From contig JAXLYE010000006.1 in the NCBI GenBank assembly GCA_046351595.1, forward strand, positions 496,001-560,000: a stretch of DNA of 64,000 nucleotides. Reading direction: 5' to 3'. The first letter of the stretch is position 1, and every line of letters begins with the position of its first letter. The position numbers were made by a program, and so were the translations under genes. The stretch is from JAXLYE01 sp046351595. Lineage in GTDB: Bacteria > Myxococcota_A > Polyangia > Palsa-1104 > JAEUJZ01. The notes beneath the pieces are model-generated. The model was given only the letters and a program-made list of their open reading frames with translations, was not told the DNA's origin and ran no database searches. This document shows, piece by piece, positions 50,813 to 59,242 of the stretch.

Positions 50813-51818
50813 GGCGCTCGCCGTCGCGCCCGGCGGCGGGGACTTCGCGGCTGTGGACCCCGGACTGGCTAGCCGACTGCCCCCCGGACTGCGACGACGG
50901 CTTGCGCACCCGCATGGCCTTGGTGCCGTCGTCGGTGGTGTACAGCTCGATGCGCTCCTCGCGCACCAGCTTGTCGATCAGGCGGCGGCGGACGTCCGGA
51001 TCCGGATCGAGCTGGCTGGCCTGCCAGCGTGTGACGAAGAAGTTCACGCCGACGTAGCCCAGCGGGAACTTGCTCTCGGCGCGGCGGACCTCGTCGAGCA
51101 GGCACTCGGCCGCGGCCTCCTCGGCCTCCTGCGGCGTGCTGTGGGCCGAGGGCTCGTGCTCGGTGCCGGTGCCGGCGGCGAAGCCGGGCGAGCTCGGCGA
51201 GCCGGCCTGCTGGCTGCCGGGCACCAGGATCGGCCCGCTGCCCTCGTCGTCGTTGGTCGGCCACTGCCGCCCGCACTCGCCGAGCGACTCGATGAGATCG
51301 ATGTGGTCGAAGGCGGCGCGGCGGATGCGCCGCGACAGGCCGATGCCGCCCCAGGTCGCAACGTACGCCTGGCGCCCGAGCGCCCGCACGCCCTCGACGG
51401 CCGGCGCGTGATCCGCGTCGCCGGACATCAGCACCAGGATGTCGAAGGCGCCGACCGCGGCGAGCCGCAGCATGTCGGCGACCATGGTCGTGTCGACCTC
51501 GTTCTCCTGCGTGTAGTAGTTCTCGGCGCCGCACTCGCGGCAGTGGTAGCTCTTGGTGCGCCGCGAGAACCGCTGGACGAAGTACCCGGGCAGCATCTCG
51601 AGGTTGTCGAGGAAGCTGGTCAGGGCCGCCTGGCCGGTCTGCGAGGCCCCCTGGCCGGTTTCGATGCCGGTGTAGTAGTAGGCGCCCCACAGGACGCTGC
51701 CACCGACACGCTTGACCAGCCAGCGCGAGAGCGCCGTGAAGTCGAGGGGCTGACGACCGGCGCGCTCGCGCCAGCCGGAGTAGAAGTTTTTCCCGTCAAA
51801 GAACAATGCGACTTTCAT
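50805..51818 (-). CDS. NYN-domain (LabA/DUF88) putative RNase
   Basis: A 337-residue protein. The N-terminal NYN domain (PIN-like fold) has FFDGKNFY at the start, the conserved Asp region DTTMVADMLRLA (about 107-118), and LMSGDADHAPAVEGVRALGR (about 130-150), the acidic site for RNA cleavage. Two Cys pairs (CRECG) suggest a small zinc site inserted in the fold. A disordered linker leads to a C-terminal winged-helix-like OST-HTH-type region (about 240-310) that may bind RNA. It overlaps hisS by 8 nt, hinting at a role in tRNA or mRNA metabolism. TATAGG (51830-51835) lies upstream. Confidence 0.8.
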   Translation of the reverse strand: MKVALFFDGKNFYSGWRERAGRQPLDFTALSRWLVKRVGGSVLWGAYYYTGIETGQGASQTGQAALTSFLDNLEMLPGYFVQRFSRRTKSYHCRECGAENYYTQENEVDTTMVADMLRLAAVGAFDILVLMSGDADHAPAVEGVRALGRQAYVATWGGIGLSRRIRRAAFDHIDLIESLGECGRQWPTNDDEGSGPILVPGSQQAGSPSSPGFAAGTGTEHEPSAHSTPQEAEEAAAECLLDEVRRAESKFPLGYVGVNFFVTRWQASQLDPDPDVRRRLIDKLVREERIELYTTDDGTKAMRVRKPSSQSGGQSASQSGVHSREVPAAGRDGERHG

Positions 51819-51996
51819 TTCGGGCGCATCCTATAACGCATCCCGCGGCGCGGTGCCCAATATTTCGCGCGCCTTTTGCCGGATTCTCCGCGCCGGCCCG
51901 CGAGGCAACCAGGACTCCGCCCACGAGGCAGACTCAGCGAGCGGAGGCGCGGGCCGGGCCTTGTCCAGCTCGGGGCGGCCGTGCAAGTCTCCGGGC

Positions 51997-52881
51997 ATGC
52001 GAACCCTTCCCTATTCCCTGGGACTGACCGATCTGCTGGAGGAGTCTGCCTATACCGTCGCGCGCCTCCTGGCGCTGCCCCTGACGGCCAGCCTGGCCAA
52101 GGACTTCGATGGCTTCCGCACCGACTGCCGCAAGGCCCTGCTCGACGAGCTCGATCTCATCGAGGCGGTGGCCAAGGCCCGCGCCCTGGTCCACGGCGTA
52201 GACTGGCAGCTCGACCGGATGCTCGGCGCCATCCTGAATACGCTGCTCACCGCGGTGCACAACGACAAGGACGCCGCCCTGTACCGCCGCTTCACCGGCG
52301 GCGAGCGCCCCAGCCGCCTGTCCAGGCCGATCCTGGGCGAACAGCTGACGCTGATGGCCGGCTGGGTGGACGTGCTCGCCGCGCAGCCCCAGCCCGAGCT
52401 CAAGGCCCTGGCCGCACCGCTCGAGAAGCTGACCAAGGCCGGGCAGCAGGCCGAGGGCGGCTACGACAAGAGCAAGGGCGCGCTGGCCACCTTCCAGACC
52501 CTGGGCGCCCGCAAGACCCTCATCGATCAGCTCAACGGCCTGCGCAAGCTCACCTTCGGCCGGATCGCCGATCTGGCGCACAACAACGCCGCCGAGAACC
52601 TGCCCCCAGACTTCGCCGAGACCTTCTTTTTGCGCGAGGACCGCAGCCCCGAGCCGACGCTGCAGAGCGTCGAGGCGGGCATCACCCGCCTGACCGAGCA
52701 GCTCAAGAAGCAGCAGGGCCTGCACGCCGAGCTGGTCGCCGCCATCACCGAGCAGGAGCGCAAGCGCGCCGAGGCCGACCAGCAGCTGGCGGCCGAGGAG
52801 GCAGCGGAGCTGGAGAAGGAGCTGGCCGCCACCACCGCCCGCCTGGCCGAGGTCAGGAAGCGGCTGCCGCCTACAGCGTAG
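51997..52881 (+). CDS. Hypothetical helical protein with C-terminal coiled coil
   Basis: An unrecognised 294-residue protein without signal peptide. The first 200 residues are helical with short Leu-rich segments (LLALPLTASLAKDF, LLDELDLIEAVAK); residues 225-290 are a strong coiled coil rich in Glu, Lys and Ala. A role in cytoplasmic scaffolding is possible but nothing is specific. The start is the first ATG that gives good codon use; the region upstream (51819-51996) is non-coding. It converges on the PIN gene with 3 bp between the stops. Confidence 0.6.
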   Translation: MRTLPYSLGLTDLLEESAYTVARLLALPLTASLAKDFDGFRTDCRKALLDELDLIEAVAKARALVHGVDWQLDRMLGAILNTLLTAVHNDKDAALYRRFTGGERPSRLSRPILGEQLTLMAGWVDVLAAQPQPELKALAAPLEKLTKAGQQAEGGYDKSKGALATFQTLGARKTLIDQLNGLRKLTFGRIADLAHNNAAENLPPDFAETFFLREDRSPEPTLQSVEAGITRLTEQLKKQQGLHAELVAAITEQERKRAEADQQLAAEEAAELEKELAATTARLAEVRKRLPPTA

Positions 52882-52884
52882 CGG

Positions 52885-53484
52885 CTACTTTGGGACGCGC
52901 TGCCGCGGCCGGGCTCCGCGCGCCCGCTTCGTGGCGACCGGCTCGGGGCGAGACCGGCGAGCGCCCAGCGTATTGGTCGCGGTCCGGAGCGCACCGCGCA
53001 CGAGCCAGTCGCGGAGCGCGTCCGGGCTCTGGCCCGGGTTCACCCAGACGATGGACTGTATCGCCTGGAGCCCCGCGGCCGCCGCCGCGAAGTCCGCGTG
53101 CACCGTCTCATCCAGCGACACGACGATCTGGTCGGCAGCGAGCGCGGCCTCCAAGAGGTGGCTGTCCTTGAGCATGTCGCGGCTGGCGCGCTCGCTGCCA
53201 GCTGCCTGTTTGAGCCCGTCACAGAGCGTCTGATCTGCAGGGACCTCGATGGACACGACCTTGCGCCGGCTGCGCATCGCCACCAGCCACGCGCGCGCGT
53301 GGCGGCTCTGGTGCTTGTCCCACTCGTCCTTGATCTCGGGGGTCCACACGATCCGGTGACAGATCGACAGCACGTCCTGCAAGAACTGGCGGCACTGCCG
53401 CGCCAGCGGGTGCGGGGCATCCAGCGGGCCCGCCGCCCGCGCCAGCGAGGCGTCGATGACGAGGCGCTTCGAGGTTTCCTTCAT
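52885..53484 (-). CDS. PIN-like putative nuclease
   Basis: A 199-residue protein with a PIN-type alpha/beta fold: VIDASLARAAG (D11) at the end of strand one, TPEIKDEW (E50), RDMLKDSHLLEAAL (D103/D107), and IVVSLDETVHADF (D125) supply the acidic residues that would bind Mg or Mn. PIN domains are usually single-strand RNases. The C-terminal 50 residues are basic and probably disordered. It begins 26 bp after the stop of the AAA ATPase gene on the same strand, with no ribosome site of its own, so it is co-translated or coupled. The pair has the layout of ATPase-nuclease defence modules. Confidence 0.7.
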   Translation of the reverse strand: MKETSKRLVIDASLARAAGPLDAPHPLARQCRQFLQDVLSICHRIVWTPEIKDEWDKHQSRHARAWLVAMRSRRKVVSIEVPADQTLCDGLKQAAGSERASRDMLKDSHLLEAALAADQIVVSLDETVHADFAAAAAGLQAIQSIVWVNPGQSPDALRDWLVRGALRTATNTLGARRSRPEPVATKRARGARPRQRVPK

Positions 53485-53510
53485 GGCGCGGCGCCAGTCC
53501 CCTGCCCGGC

Positions 53511-54833
53511 TCAGTGCTTCCGGCGGCTCTGGCGCGCCTCCGCGGCGTCCAGGTAGCGGCTCTGGGCCTGCAGCTCGACGTGCGCGAAGTCGATGGGCCA
53601 GTCCTCGCCGAACGCCCCGGACTCATCGAGATCCGCGCTGCTGACCGTGGTGGCGCCGTCCTTGGCCGAGCGCGTGAACCAGTGCAGCTTGACCAGCGCC
53701 GGGTCCAGCTCCCCTTCGGCCACCAGGGTCTGGATGCCGAGCAGAAGGAGCGAGCTGTGGGTCTCCAGGACCAGCCGCACCCCGCGCCTTGCCGCCGCCG
53801 CCAGCACGTGCGCCAGCGCGAACTGCGCGCGCGGGTGCAGATCGTTCTCGGGCTGCTCGATGTAGACGAGCTGCCCCGGCTTGGCCACGTGCAGCGCCAC
53901 CAGCACCGGCAGCACCTGCGACACGCCGAACCCCACATCGACCAGGCTGACGAGATCGCGCGGGCCGCGCGGGCTCCTGTCGGTCTGGCGGGCGACCAGG
54001 ACCTCCAGCTCGGCGCCGTTCTTCCGATGGGCGACGACCTTGGAAGTGAGGCCGAGGTGCTTGAGATCCTGATAGACACTCGTCAGGCGACTCAGATCCT
54101 TTGTGTCTTGCCACCTTTCCAGGATGCTCGCCGTGTAGACCGGAAACGTCCCGACAAAGGAATCACCGACCGCCGCAATGGGGACGCCTCGATCAGAACT
54201 TCCGCGGACAACGGGCAGATGAATGATGGAGGTCGTGTCGCTCTTGGCTTGCAAACTCAGCTCGATAAAATTTCCATCCTTTTGCCGACAGCGCAGATCC
54301 GCCAAACAACGCATAGAAGTAAGTCGCGCCGCTACAATTGGCGACCCCAGCTTGGGCTCAATTGCTTTTAGATATTCCTTTGTTGCTCTTAATACCTCCG
54401 AATCTGACATGGCTGGTTCAAGGACCAGGGCATGTTCTCGTCGCTGATACGTCCACTGATTGACAGCGAAGGTGCTCTCAGAGTGCGCCTGAAAACGAAC
54501 TGAAAAATAGTCATTTTCATTTCCGAAGCCGACCAGAAACTGCTTTTGCAGCGGGCCCGCTCGGTTGATCCGCGACAGAACCTGATCATTCGAAGTGAAC
54601 TTCAGGTGGCCGCCGATGAGCAGCAGCGGGCCCGGGTCGAAGCTGGCCTCCAAGGTCTGCTTCAGCAGGAGCAGCGGCTGCATCATGCTCGACTTCCCCG
54701 AGCTGTTGCCGCCGGCCAGGATCGTCAGCGGGCGGACCTCGATCTCCTGCTCCTTCGCGATGGACTTGAAGCCCGCGACGCGGATGCGGGTGATCGGCTC
54801 GACGGTTGCTTTTTTGCTGGGGTAGCTGCCCAT
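53511..54833 (-). CDS. AAA ATPase (OLD/AAA_15-like), partner of a PIN-like nuclease
   Basis: A 440-residue SMC-like ATPase. Walker A GNSSGKSS (42-49), an ABC-type signature VGFGVSQVLPV (300-310), Walker B LVYIEQPEND (322-331) with E326 as catalytic base, and LETHSS (356-361, H359) are present in order, so it is an intact ATPase head. There is no TOPRIM or HNH domain, so the nuclease would be the PIN protein encoded 26 bp downstream. Codons in the middle (about 54060-54560) are much richer in A and T than in neighbouring genes, a sign of recent transfer. An extended -10 (TGCTAGCAT, 54849-54857) lies 15 nt before the ATG. Confidence 0.8.
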   Translation of the reverse strand: MGSYPSKKATVEPITRIRVAGFKSIAKEQEIEVRPLTILAGGNSSGKSSMMQPLLLLKQTLEASFDPGPLLLIGGHLKFTSNDQVLSRINRAGPLQKQFLVGFGNENDYFSVRFQAHSESTFAVNQWTYQRREHALVLEPAMSDSEVLRATKEYLKAIEPKLGSPIVAARLTSMRCLADLRCRQKDGNFIELSLQAKSDTTSIIHLPVVRGSSDRGVPIAAVGDSFVGTFPVYTASILERWQDTKDLSRLTSVYQDLKHLGLTSKVVAHRKNGAELEVLVARQTDRSPRGPRDLVSLVDVGFGVSQVLPVLVALHVAKPGQLVYIEQPENDLHPRAQFALAHVLAAAARRGVRLVLETHSSLLLLGIQTLVAEGELDPALVKLHWFTRSAKDGATTVSSADLDESGAFGEDWPIDFAHVELQAQSRYLDAAEARQSRRKH

Positions 54834-54848
54834 GGCGACTGGGCGGCG

Positions 54849-54857
54849 ATGCTAGCA
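54849..54857 (-). promoter_or_regulatory. Extended -10 promoter of the AAA-PIN cassette
   Basis: On the minus strand TGCTAGCAT: TGn then TAGCAT, ending 15 nt before the ATG of the AAA gene. The 42-bp repeat array begins about 70 bp further upstream. Confidence 0.45.
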
Positions 54858-54925
54858 CGGCCTCGGCCGCCGCTCCGGCGCGGACTGCTCGCGGCTGGCT
54901 GGCTGACCGGGCACGCGCGGGCCCG

Positions 54926-55247
54926 GCAGCGCGGGCCGCTCGGCCTTGAAGCCCGCTTTCCTGCACCGACCCGCTGGCCGCTTGGCCACAAGGCCCGCCT
55001 TACTGCACAGACCCGCTGGCCGCTTGGCCACCCAGCCCGCTTCCCTGCACAGACCCGCTGGCCGCTTGGCCACAAGGCCCTCTTTCCTGCACAGACCCGC
55101 TGGCCGCTTGGCCGCCCGTCTCGCTTTCTTGCACGGACCTGCTGGCCGCCCGACCACCCGCCTCGCGGACCTACACAGACCCGCTGGCCGCCCGGCCACC
55201 CGCACCGCGCACCTGCACAGACCCGCTGGCCGCCCTTCCCCCGCTCC
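54926..55247. repeat. 42-bp tandem repeat array with hairpin in each unit
   Basis: Units start at 54968, 55010, 55052, 55094, 55136, 55178 and 55220, exactly 42 bp apart, with a degenerate unit at 54926. The first 20 bp are nearly constant (GACC, CGCTGGCC...) and hold a small hairpin, TGGCC, 4 nt, GGCCA, in the best copies; the second half varies. The period equals 14 codons and several frames are open. The array fills the gap between the TPR membrane-protein stop codon and the promoter of the AAA gene. It is not a CRISPR: there are no unique spacers. Confidence 0.9.
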
Positions 55248-57059
55248 TTATACGCCTCGCGGCAGCCGCCGCCACAAGAGCGCCGCCACCAGCAGCACCA
55301 GCAGCCCGACACCCAGCAGCACGAACAGGCCGAGGCGCTTCTGGCCCGGCTGCGGCGCGGTCGCCTGCAGGGCCTGCTGCGCCTCGGTCAGCGAGGGGTC
55401 TTCGTGGAGGGCCTGGGCGAAGTCCTCGCGCCCGTCGCCGCCCCGGCGCTGCGCCTGCTTGCCGTCGAGCAGGTGGATGCGGGCGCGGATCTTGTTGGCG
55501 CCGGGCAGGTCGGGGCGCAGGGCCAGGGCCTGGCGCAGCCAGCCGATGCCGCGGCCCGCAAGGTCCCAGTCGCCGCGCTCCTCGCCCTCCTGGGCCATGC
55601 GCTCGCCGTGGCGGCGGAAGACGTCGGCCATCTCGGCGCGGCGCGGGTGATCGGGCTGGTTGGCCAGGATCCACCCGAACTCGTCGACGGCCTGCTGGAT
55701 GCGGCCGGCGCGCTCGTGCGCCTTGGCGCTGTCGAAGAGCTGCTGGAACAGCTGCTCCTCCTCGCGGTCGTGCAGCGCGAACAGCTGGTCCGTCATCTGC
55801 TTGGCCGACAGCGCCGCGTCCGGCGCCTGGCCGGTGAGCTCCTGCAGCTTGTGCTGCAGCGTCAGCGTCGCCATCTCGCGGTAGTTGAGGTAGTCCTCTT
55901 TCTCTTCCGCCTCTTCCTTGCCGCCGGGCAGCTTGCGCTTGCGCTTGGGCGCGGGCGGCGGCGGCGGGCCGTCGACGTAGCGCAGCCAGGCCCAGCGCGC
56001 CTCGCGGCGCACCCGGTGCGACTTCGCCGCGACCTGATCGAGCACCGCCTCGACGGCGTCGAGCGCCAGCACCTCGCCGTAGGCGTGGATGATGTCGGCG
56101 CGCACCAGCTCGTCGGGCGCCGACGAGATGGCCTTGCTCGGGCGCAGGCGGTCCATGCGATCGAGCTGGTAGCTGGCGTAGCGCCGCATCTTGGCGTTGG
56201 CGCGCGTGCGGTCGTTGTAGATGCGGATGAGGCCGGGCACGGCGTGGCTGCCCATGCTGCGGATCGACCGGCCGCACTCGTCGCGGAACAGGCCGTCGCG
56301 GACGAAGGCGAACTGGAACAGGGTGTGGATGGCCTCGCGCACCCCGGCCTTGCCGGCTCCGGCGACGGCGCGCAAGAGCGCCACGCGCAAGAGCACCTCG
56401 CCCCGGATCGACACGAGCTGTGGCGTGAGCTCGGGCGGCAGCTCGGCCAGGAGCTCGTCGTGCTCGAGGTCGAGCTGGGCCAGGCCGCTCAGCCAGTCCG
56501 CGGCGTCGGGGTCGTGCGGCTTGGGGCGCTTGGTGCGCGGCGTGCCCGGCGGGATGGGCGGCTCGGGCCGGGTGAACCACATCGGCGGGTCCTTGCCCGG
56601 TCCGCGCGGATACTCGGGGTTGGGGTACTGGCCCCAGATGGCGTGGATCAGGCGCTGGATGACCCGCGTGTCGCCGGGGACCTCGCGCAGAAGGCGCGCC
56701 GAGTAGGTCGGGAAGCCCTCGGGGTCCGCCGCCGCGATCGTCTCGGCGGCGCGCAGGCGCCGGGTCGCGTCGCCGCTCAGCAGATCGCCCTGCAGGCGGC
56801 CGAGATCCGACTCGCTGAGCACGCGCGACACCGGCGGCGCGGCGGCGGGGGCGACGACGGCCGCGGGAGAGACGGCGGCGGCGGTCGCCGAGGCAGCGGC
56901 GGCGGCGGCCGCGGCGGGCGCGGCGACGGGGGCCTTGCCCTCGGCGGCTCGGGCCGGCGGGCCGGCGGCGAGCAGCGCTGCGAGGACCAGCAGGGGCCGC
57001 ACCGGGGGCCTGCGCAGGGGTCCGAGGAGGGAAGCGAGGAGCGAGGAGCGACGTGGCAT
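55248..57059 (-). CDS. Exported TPR/HEAT-like protein with C-terminal transmembrane helix
   Basis: A 603-residue protein: signal sequence, a poly-Ala tract (residues 45-70), then a helical repeat region with HEAT-like elements (for example GREAIHTLFQFAFVRDGLFR and VRADIIHAYGEVLALDAVEAVLDQVA near 240-330), a charged insertion with KRKRK, TPR-like repeats (about 430-550) and a C-terminal hydrophobic helix (about 575-595) followed by RRLPRG. The repeats would sit in the periplasm if the N-terminus is a cleaved signal. It has no enzymatic motif. The 42-bp repeat array begins at its stop codon (TAA at 55248). Confidence 0.7.
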   Translation of the reverse strand: MPRRSSLLASLLGPLRRPPVRPLLVLAALLAAGPPARAAEGKAPVAAPAAAAAAAASATAAAVSPAAVVAPAAAPPVSRVLSESDLGRLQGDLLSGDATRRLRAAETIAAADPEGFPTYSARLLREVPGDTRVIQRLIHAIWGQYPNPEYPRGPGKDPPMWFTRPEPPIPPGTPRTKRPKPHDPDAADWLSGLAQLDLEHDELLAELPPELTPQLVSIRGEVLLRVALLRAVAGAGKAGVREAIHTLFQFAFVRDGLFRDECGRSIRSMGSHAVPGLIRIYNDRTRANAKMRRYASYQLDRMDRLRPSKAISSAPDELVRADIIHAYGEVLALDAVEAVLDQVAAKSHRVRREARWAWLRYVDGPPPPPAPKRKRKLPGGKEEAEEKEDYLNYREMATLTLQHKLQELTGQAPDAALSAKQMTDQLFALHDREEEQLFQQLFDSAKAHERAGRIQQAVDEFGWILANQPDHPRRAEMADVFRRHGERMAQEGEERGDWDLAGRGIGWLRQALALRPDLPGANKIRARIHLLDGKQAQRRGGDGREDFAQALHEDPSLTEAQQALQATAPQPGQKRLGLFVLLGVGLLVLLVAALLWRRLPRGV

Positions 57060-57250
57060 GGGTGGCTTGGACCGAGGCTAGTACGAAAAGGGCGGCAACG
57101 CTGTAGCACAGCGGGGCGGCAGAAGGAACCTGGCGGTTCCGCTCCGTGAATCGCCGCTCGCGGACAGCTCGACGGAGAGAGCGAGCCGGCGCGCGGTGAG
57201 CTCGCGACCGCTGCTGACGCGGGAGCGCGCGGAGCCCCCGGCTGCGGAGA

Positions 57251-58150
57251 CTACGGAGCCTTGTCGCCGGCGGGAGCAGGAGCGGGGCCGGGCGCGGGCG
57301 GTGACTCGCTCTTGCCCTCGGTGCCCTTCTGCAGATCCTCGGGGAACTGCGGCAGCTCGCTGATGCTCGGCAAAAGGACGATCTCGATGCGCCGGTTCTC
57401 CTGCTTGTTCTTGCTGCTCACCGGATCGAACTGGCTGTAGCCGGCGGCGACCAGCTGCTGCGGGCGCATGCCGGCGCTGATCAGGAACTCGGTCACGGTG
57501 ACGGCGCGCGCCGTGGACAGCTCCCAGTTGCTGCGATAGACGGCGCCGCGGGCCAGCTGCACGTCGTCGGTGTGCCCGGCGACCATGAAGTTGCGCTCGG
57601 GGAAGGACTTCAGGTTGGCCGCCACCTCCTGCAGCGCGGCCTTGCCCTTGTCCGAGAGCTCGGCGCTGCCCGAAGCGAACAGGATGCCCTCGGGCAGCTT
57701 CATGACCATGCGGCCGTCGCGGATGAGGACCTTGATCTGGCCGGTGTCGATCATGCGGCGGAACTTGTCGGTCAGCGCGCGGAAGGCCACAAGGCGCGCC
57801 TCGGTCTGGGCGCGCTGCTTGCGCAGCTCCTCGAGCTCGGCGTGGGTGGCGTTGAGGTTCGCTTCGAGCTCGCTCTTCAGCCGCTCGATCGCGACCTTCT
57901 CGGCCTTGACCTTGGTGCCCTCTTCCGAGCAGCCGGCGAGCTCCTTGGCGGCGCCCTCGCTGCGCAGCTGCTCCCGCTTGAGCCCGTCGTCACAGAGCCG
58001 CTTCTCGGTGCGCACCTGATCGAGGATCGTGGTGAGCTCCTGATCCTGCGCGCGCAGCTCCCAGGCGTAGTAGCCGAGCCCCCCGGCCGCGGCGAGACCG
58101 ATGAGTCCCAGGTACCACCCCGCACTCGAACGCTTCGGCTTTTCTTCCAT
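57251..58150 (-). CDS. OmpA/MotB-like membrane protein with coiled coil
   Basis: A 299-residue protein. One N-terminal transmembrane helix (13-30) is followed by a coiled coil (about 30-125) and an OmpA peptidoglycan-binding domain (about 150-260): LFASGSAELSDKGK, GHTDDVQ, NWELSTARAVTVTEFL and NRRIEIVLLP, the set that binds diaminopimelate. A Pro-rich tail ends it. This layout is like stator-related or polar envelope proteins of Myxococcota rather than an outer-membrane barrel. A TACCAT -10 ends 6 nt before the ATG. Confidence 0.85.
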   Translation of the reverse strand: MEEKPKRSSAGWYLGLIGLAAAGGLGYYAWELRAQDQELTTILDQVRTEKRLCDDGLKREQLRSEGAAKELAGCSEEGTKVKAEKVAIERLKSELEANLNATHAELEELRKQRAQTEARLVAFRALTDKFRRMIDTGQIKVLIRDGRMVMKLPEGILFASGSAELSDKGKAALQEVAANLKSFPERNFMVAGHTDDVQLARGAVYRSNWELSTARAVTVTEFLISAGMRPQQLVAAGYSQFDPVSSKNKQENRRIEIVLLPSISELPQFPEDLQKGTEGKSESPPAPGPAPAPAGDKAP

Positions 58151-58285
58151 CGTGTGATGGTACCGCGAGCGCTCGCCGCAGCGACAGCAGAGCGACAGCG
58201 GCGCGACAGCGGCGCGGTGAGAGGACCGGCGCGCGGACTCACGCTCCGCGCGCGGACGCTCCCTTTGCAGCGGAAGCGGGGGAGA

Positions 58286-58744
58286 CTAGACGGGAATCCG
58301 GGCGAGCAGGCAGATCTCGTCGTCGGCCTGCGAGACCGCGAGCTCCGCCGAGGCCTCGTAGCGGATGCGCGCCAGGCCGGCCTGCGACTGCCCCTCGAGC
58401 GACTGGCGCTCGAGGCAGCGGATGTAGGCGTCCAGGGCGTCGCCCTGACTGACCTCGCTGACGAAGTTCATCAGCGTCTCGCGCTGCTTCGCCGTCGCGC
58501 TGTTGGTGACGCTGATCTCGGCGTGGCTCCCGAGGAGCCGCAGATCATAGCGCGCCCACAGGGTCGAGGCGTACTTGGTCGCGTTCTCCAAGAGCTCCGA
58601 GGTCGTCATTGCGATCTGATCGGCGGTCTCTGGAAGCATCGACATGCCGATACAGAACTCGCGGACAAAGTGCCGCAGGTTCTTGATGTGAACCCAGACG
58701 GGCACCAGCTCGATATGAATCCAGGGTGGGTTTCTCGCCAGCAT
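58286..58744 (-). CDS. RsbW-like ATPase (slr1658/SiaB-type)
   Basis: A 152-residue GHKL-fold protein with the N-box TSELLENATKYAS (about 50-61), which binds Mg-ATP in anti-sigma and histidine-kinase domains. The glycine-rich G1 box is weak (ISVTN and no DxGxG), as in the slr1658 group. Such proteins phosphorylate a partner STAS domain on Ser. It starts 4 bp after the stop of the STAS gene, so the two are made together. The downstream target of the switch is not in the window. Confidence 0.75.
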   Translation of the reverse strand: MLARNPPWIHIELVPVWVHIKNLRHFVREFCIGMSMLPETADQIAMTTSELLENATKYASTLWARYDLRLLGSHAEISVTNSATAKQRETLMNFVSEVSQGDALDAYIRCLERQSLEGQSQAGLARIRYEASAELAVSQADDEICLLARIPV

Positions 58745-58748
58745 CTTG

Positions 58749-59141
58749 CTACCGCAGTGACTCGAGCCGCAAAAAGCCAGAGGCCAAATTGGTAAGCGGC
58801 TTTAAGCCCTTGACCTGCCAGGTGATGCCCTGGTCGTACTGGATGACGACCGAGTAGCGAGACTGCGGCTGCTGCTCCTTGATGGCCTGCAGCCAGTTGA
58901 CCAGCGCCTTGATGCCCGAGGAGTTCAGGAACTCGAGGCCGGTGACATCGAGGACGACGCTCTTGTAGCCCGAGCGCAGCACCGCGGGGTGGACGCGGCG
59001 GACCAGGAACTCGTCGAGGACCGCGCTGGCCTCGCGGGCGTCCGAGTCGCCGCGCAGAACGACAGACAAGGTCTGGTCATGCTCGATCACCTCGCCCGTC
59101 AGTGCGCCGACGTGGAGAGGCTCGATTTTGTGGCGAATCAT
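58749..59141 (-). CDS. STAS-domain phosphoprotein (slr1659/SiaC-type)
   Basis: A 130-residue single STAS domain. The acceptor loop VVLDVTGLEFLNSSGIKAL has Ser74/Ser75 where anti-sigma antagonists are phosphorylated. The longer N-terminus and QITWQ-KGLKPL C-terminus match the slr1659 superfamily, relatives of SiaC, which partner GHKL kinases and PP2C phosphatases and can control diguanylate cyclases. It follows the phosphatase gene by 101 bp and precedes the ATPase gene by 4 bp. The predicted circuit: ATPase phosphorylates it, RsbU-like phosphatases dephosphorylate it. Confidence 0.8.
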   Translation of the reverse strand: MIRHKIEPLHVGALTGEVIEHDQTLSVVLRGDSDAREASAVLDEFLVRRVHPAVLRSGYKSVVLDVTGLEFLNSSGIKALVNWLQAIKEQQPQSRYSVVIQYDQGITWQVKGLKPLTNLASGFLRLESLR

Positions 59142-59242
59142 TGCAGCACCTGTCCTTATGATTGCTCGCTCGCCTCGCGGAGAGCAAGGTGCGTGTTCTT
59201 GCAGCGAGCCAGCCTCGAGGACGACCGGCCCGGAAGCGGACC

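Noticed and set aside
54926..55247. CRISPR array
   Set aside because: Repeat units are contiguous with a constant and a variable half; there are no unique spacers between identical repeats and no cas gene nearby.
54946..55650. Rightward repeat-protein gene spanning the 42-bp array
   Set aside because: All frames through the array are open because the period is a multiple of three; the frame runs antisense into the TPR gene and has no ribosome site.
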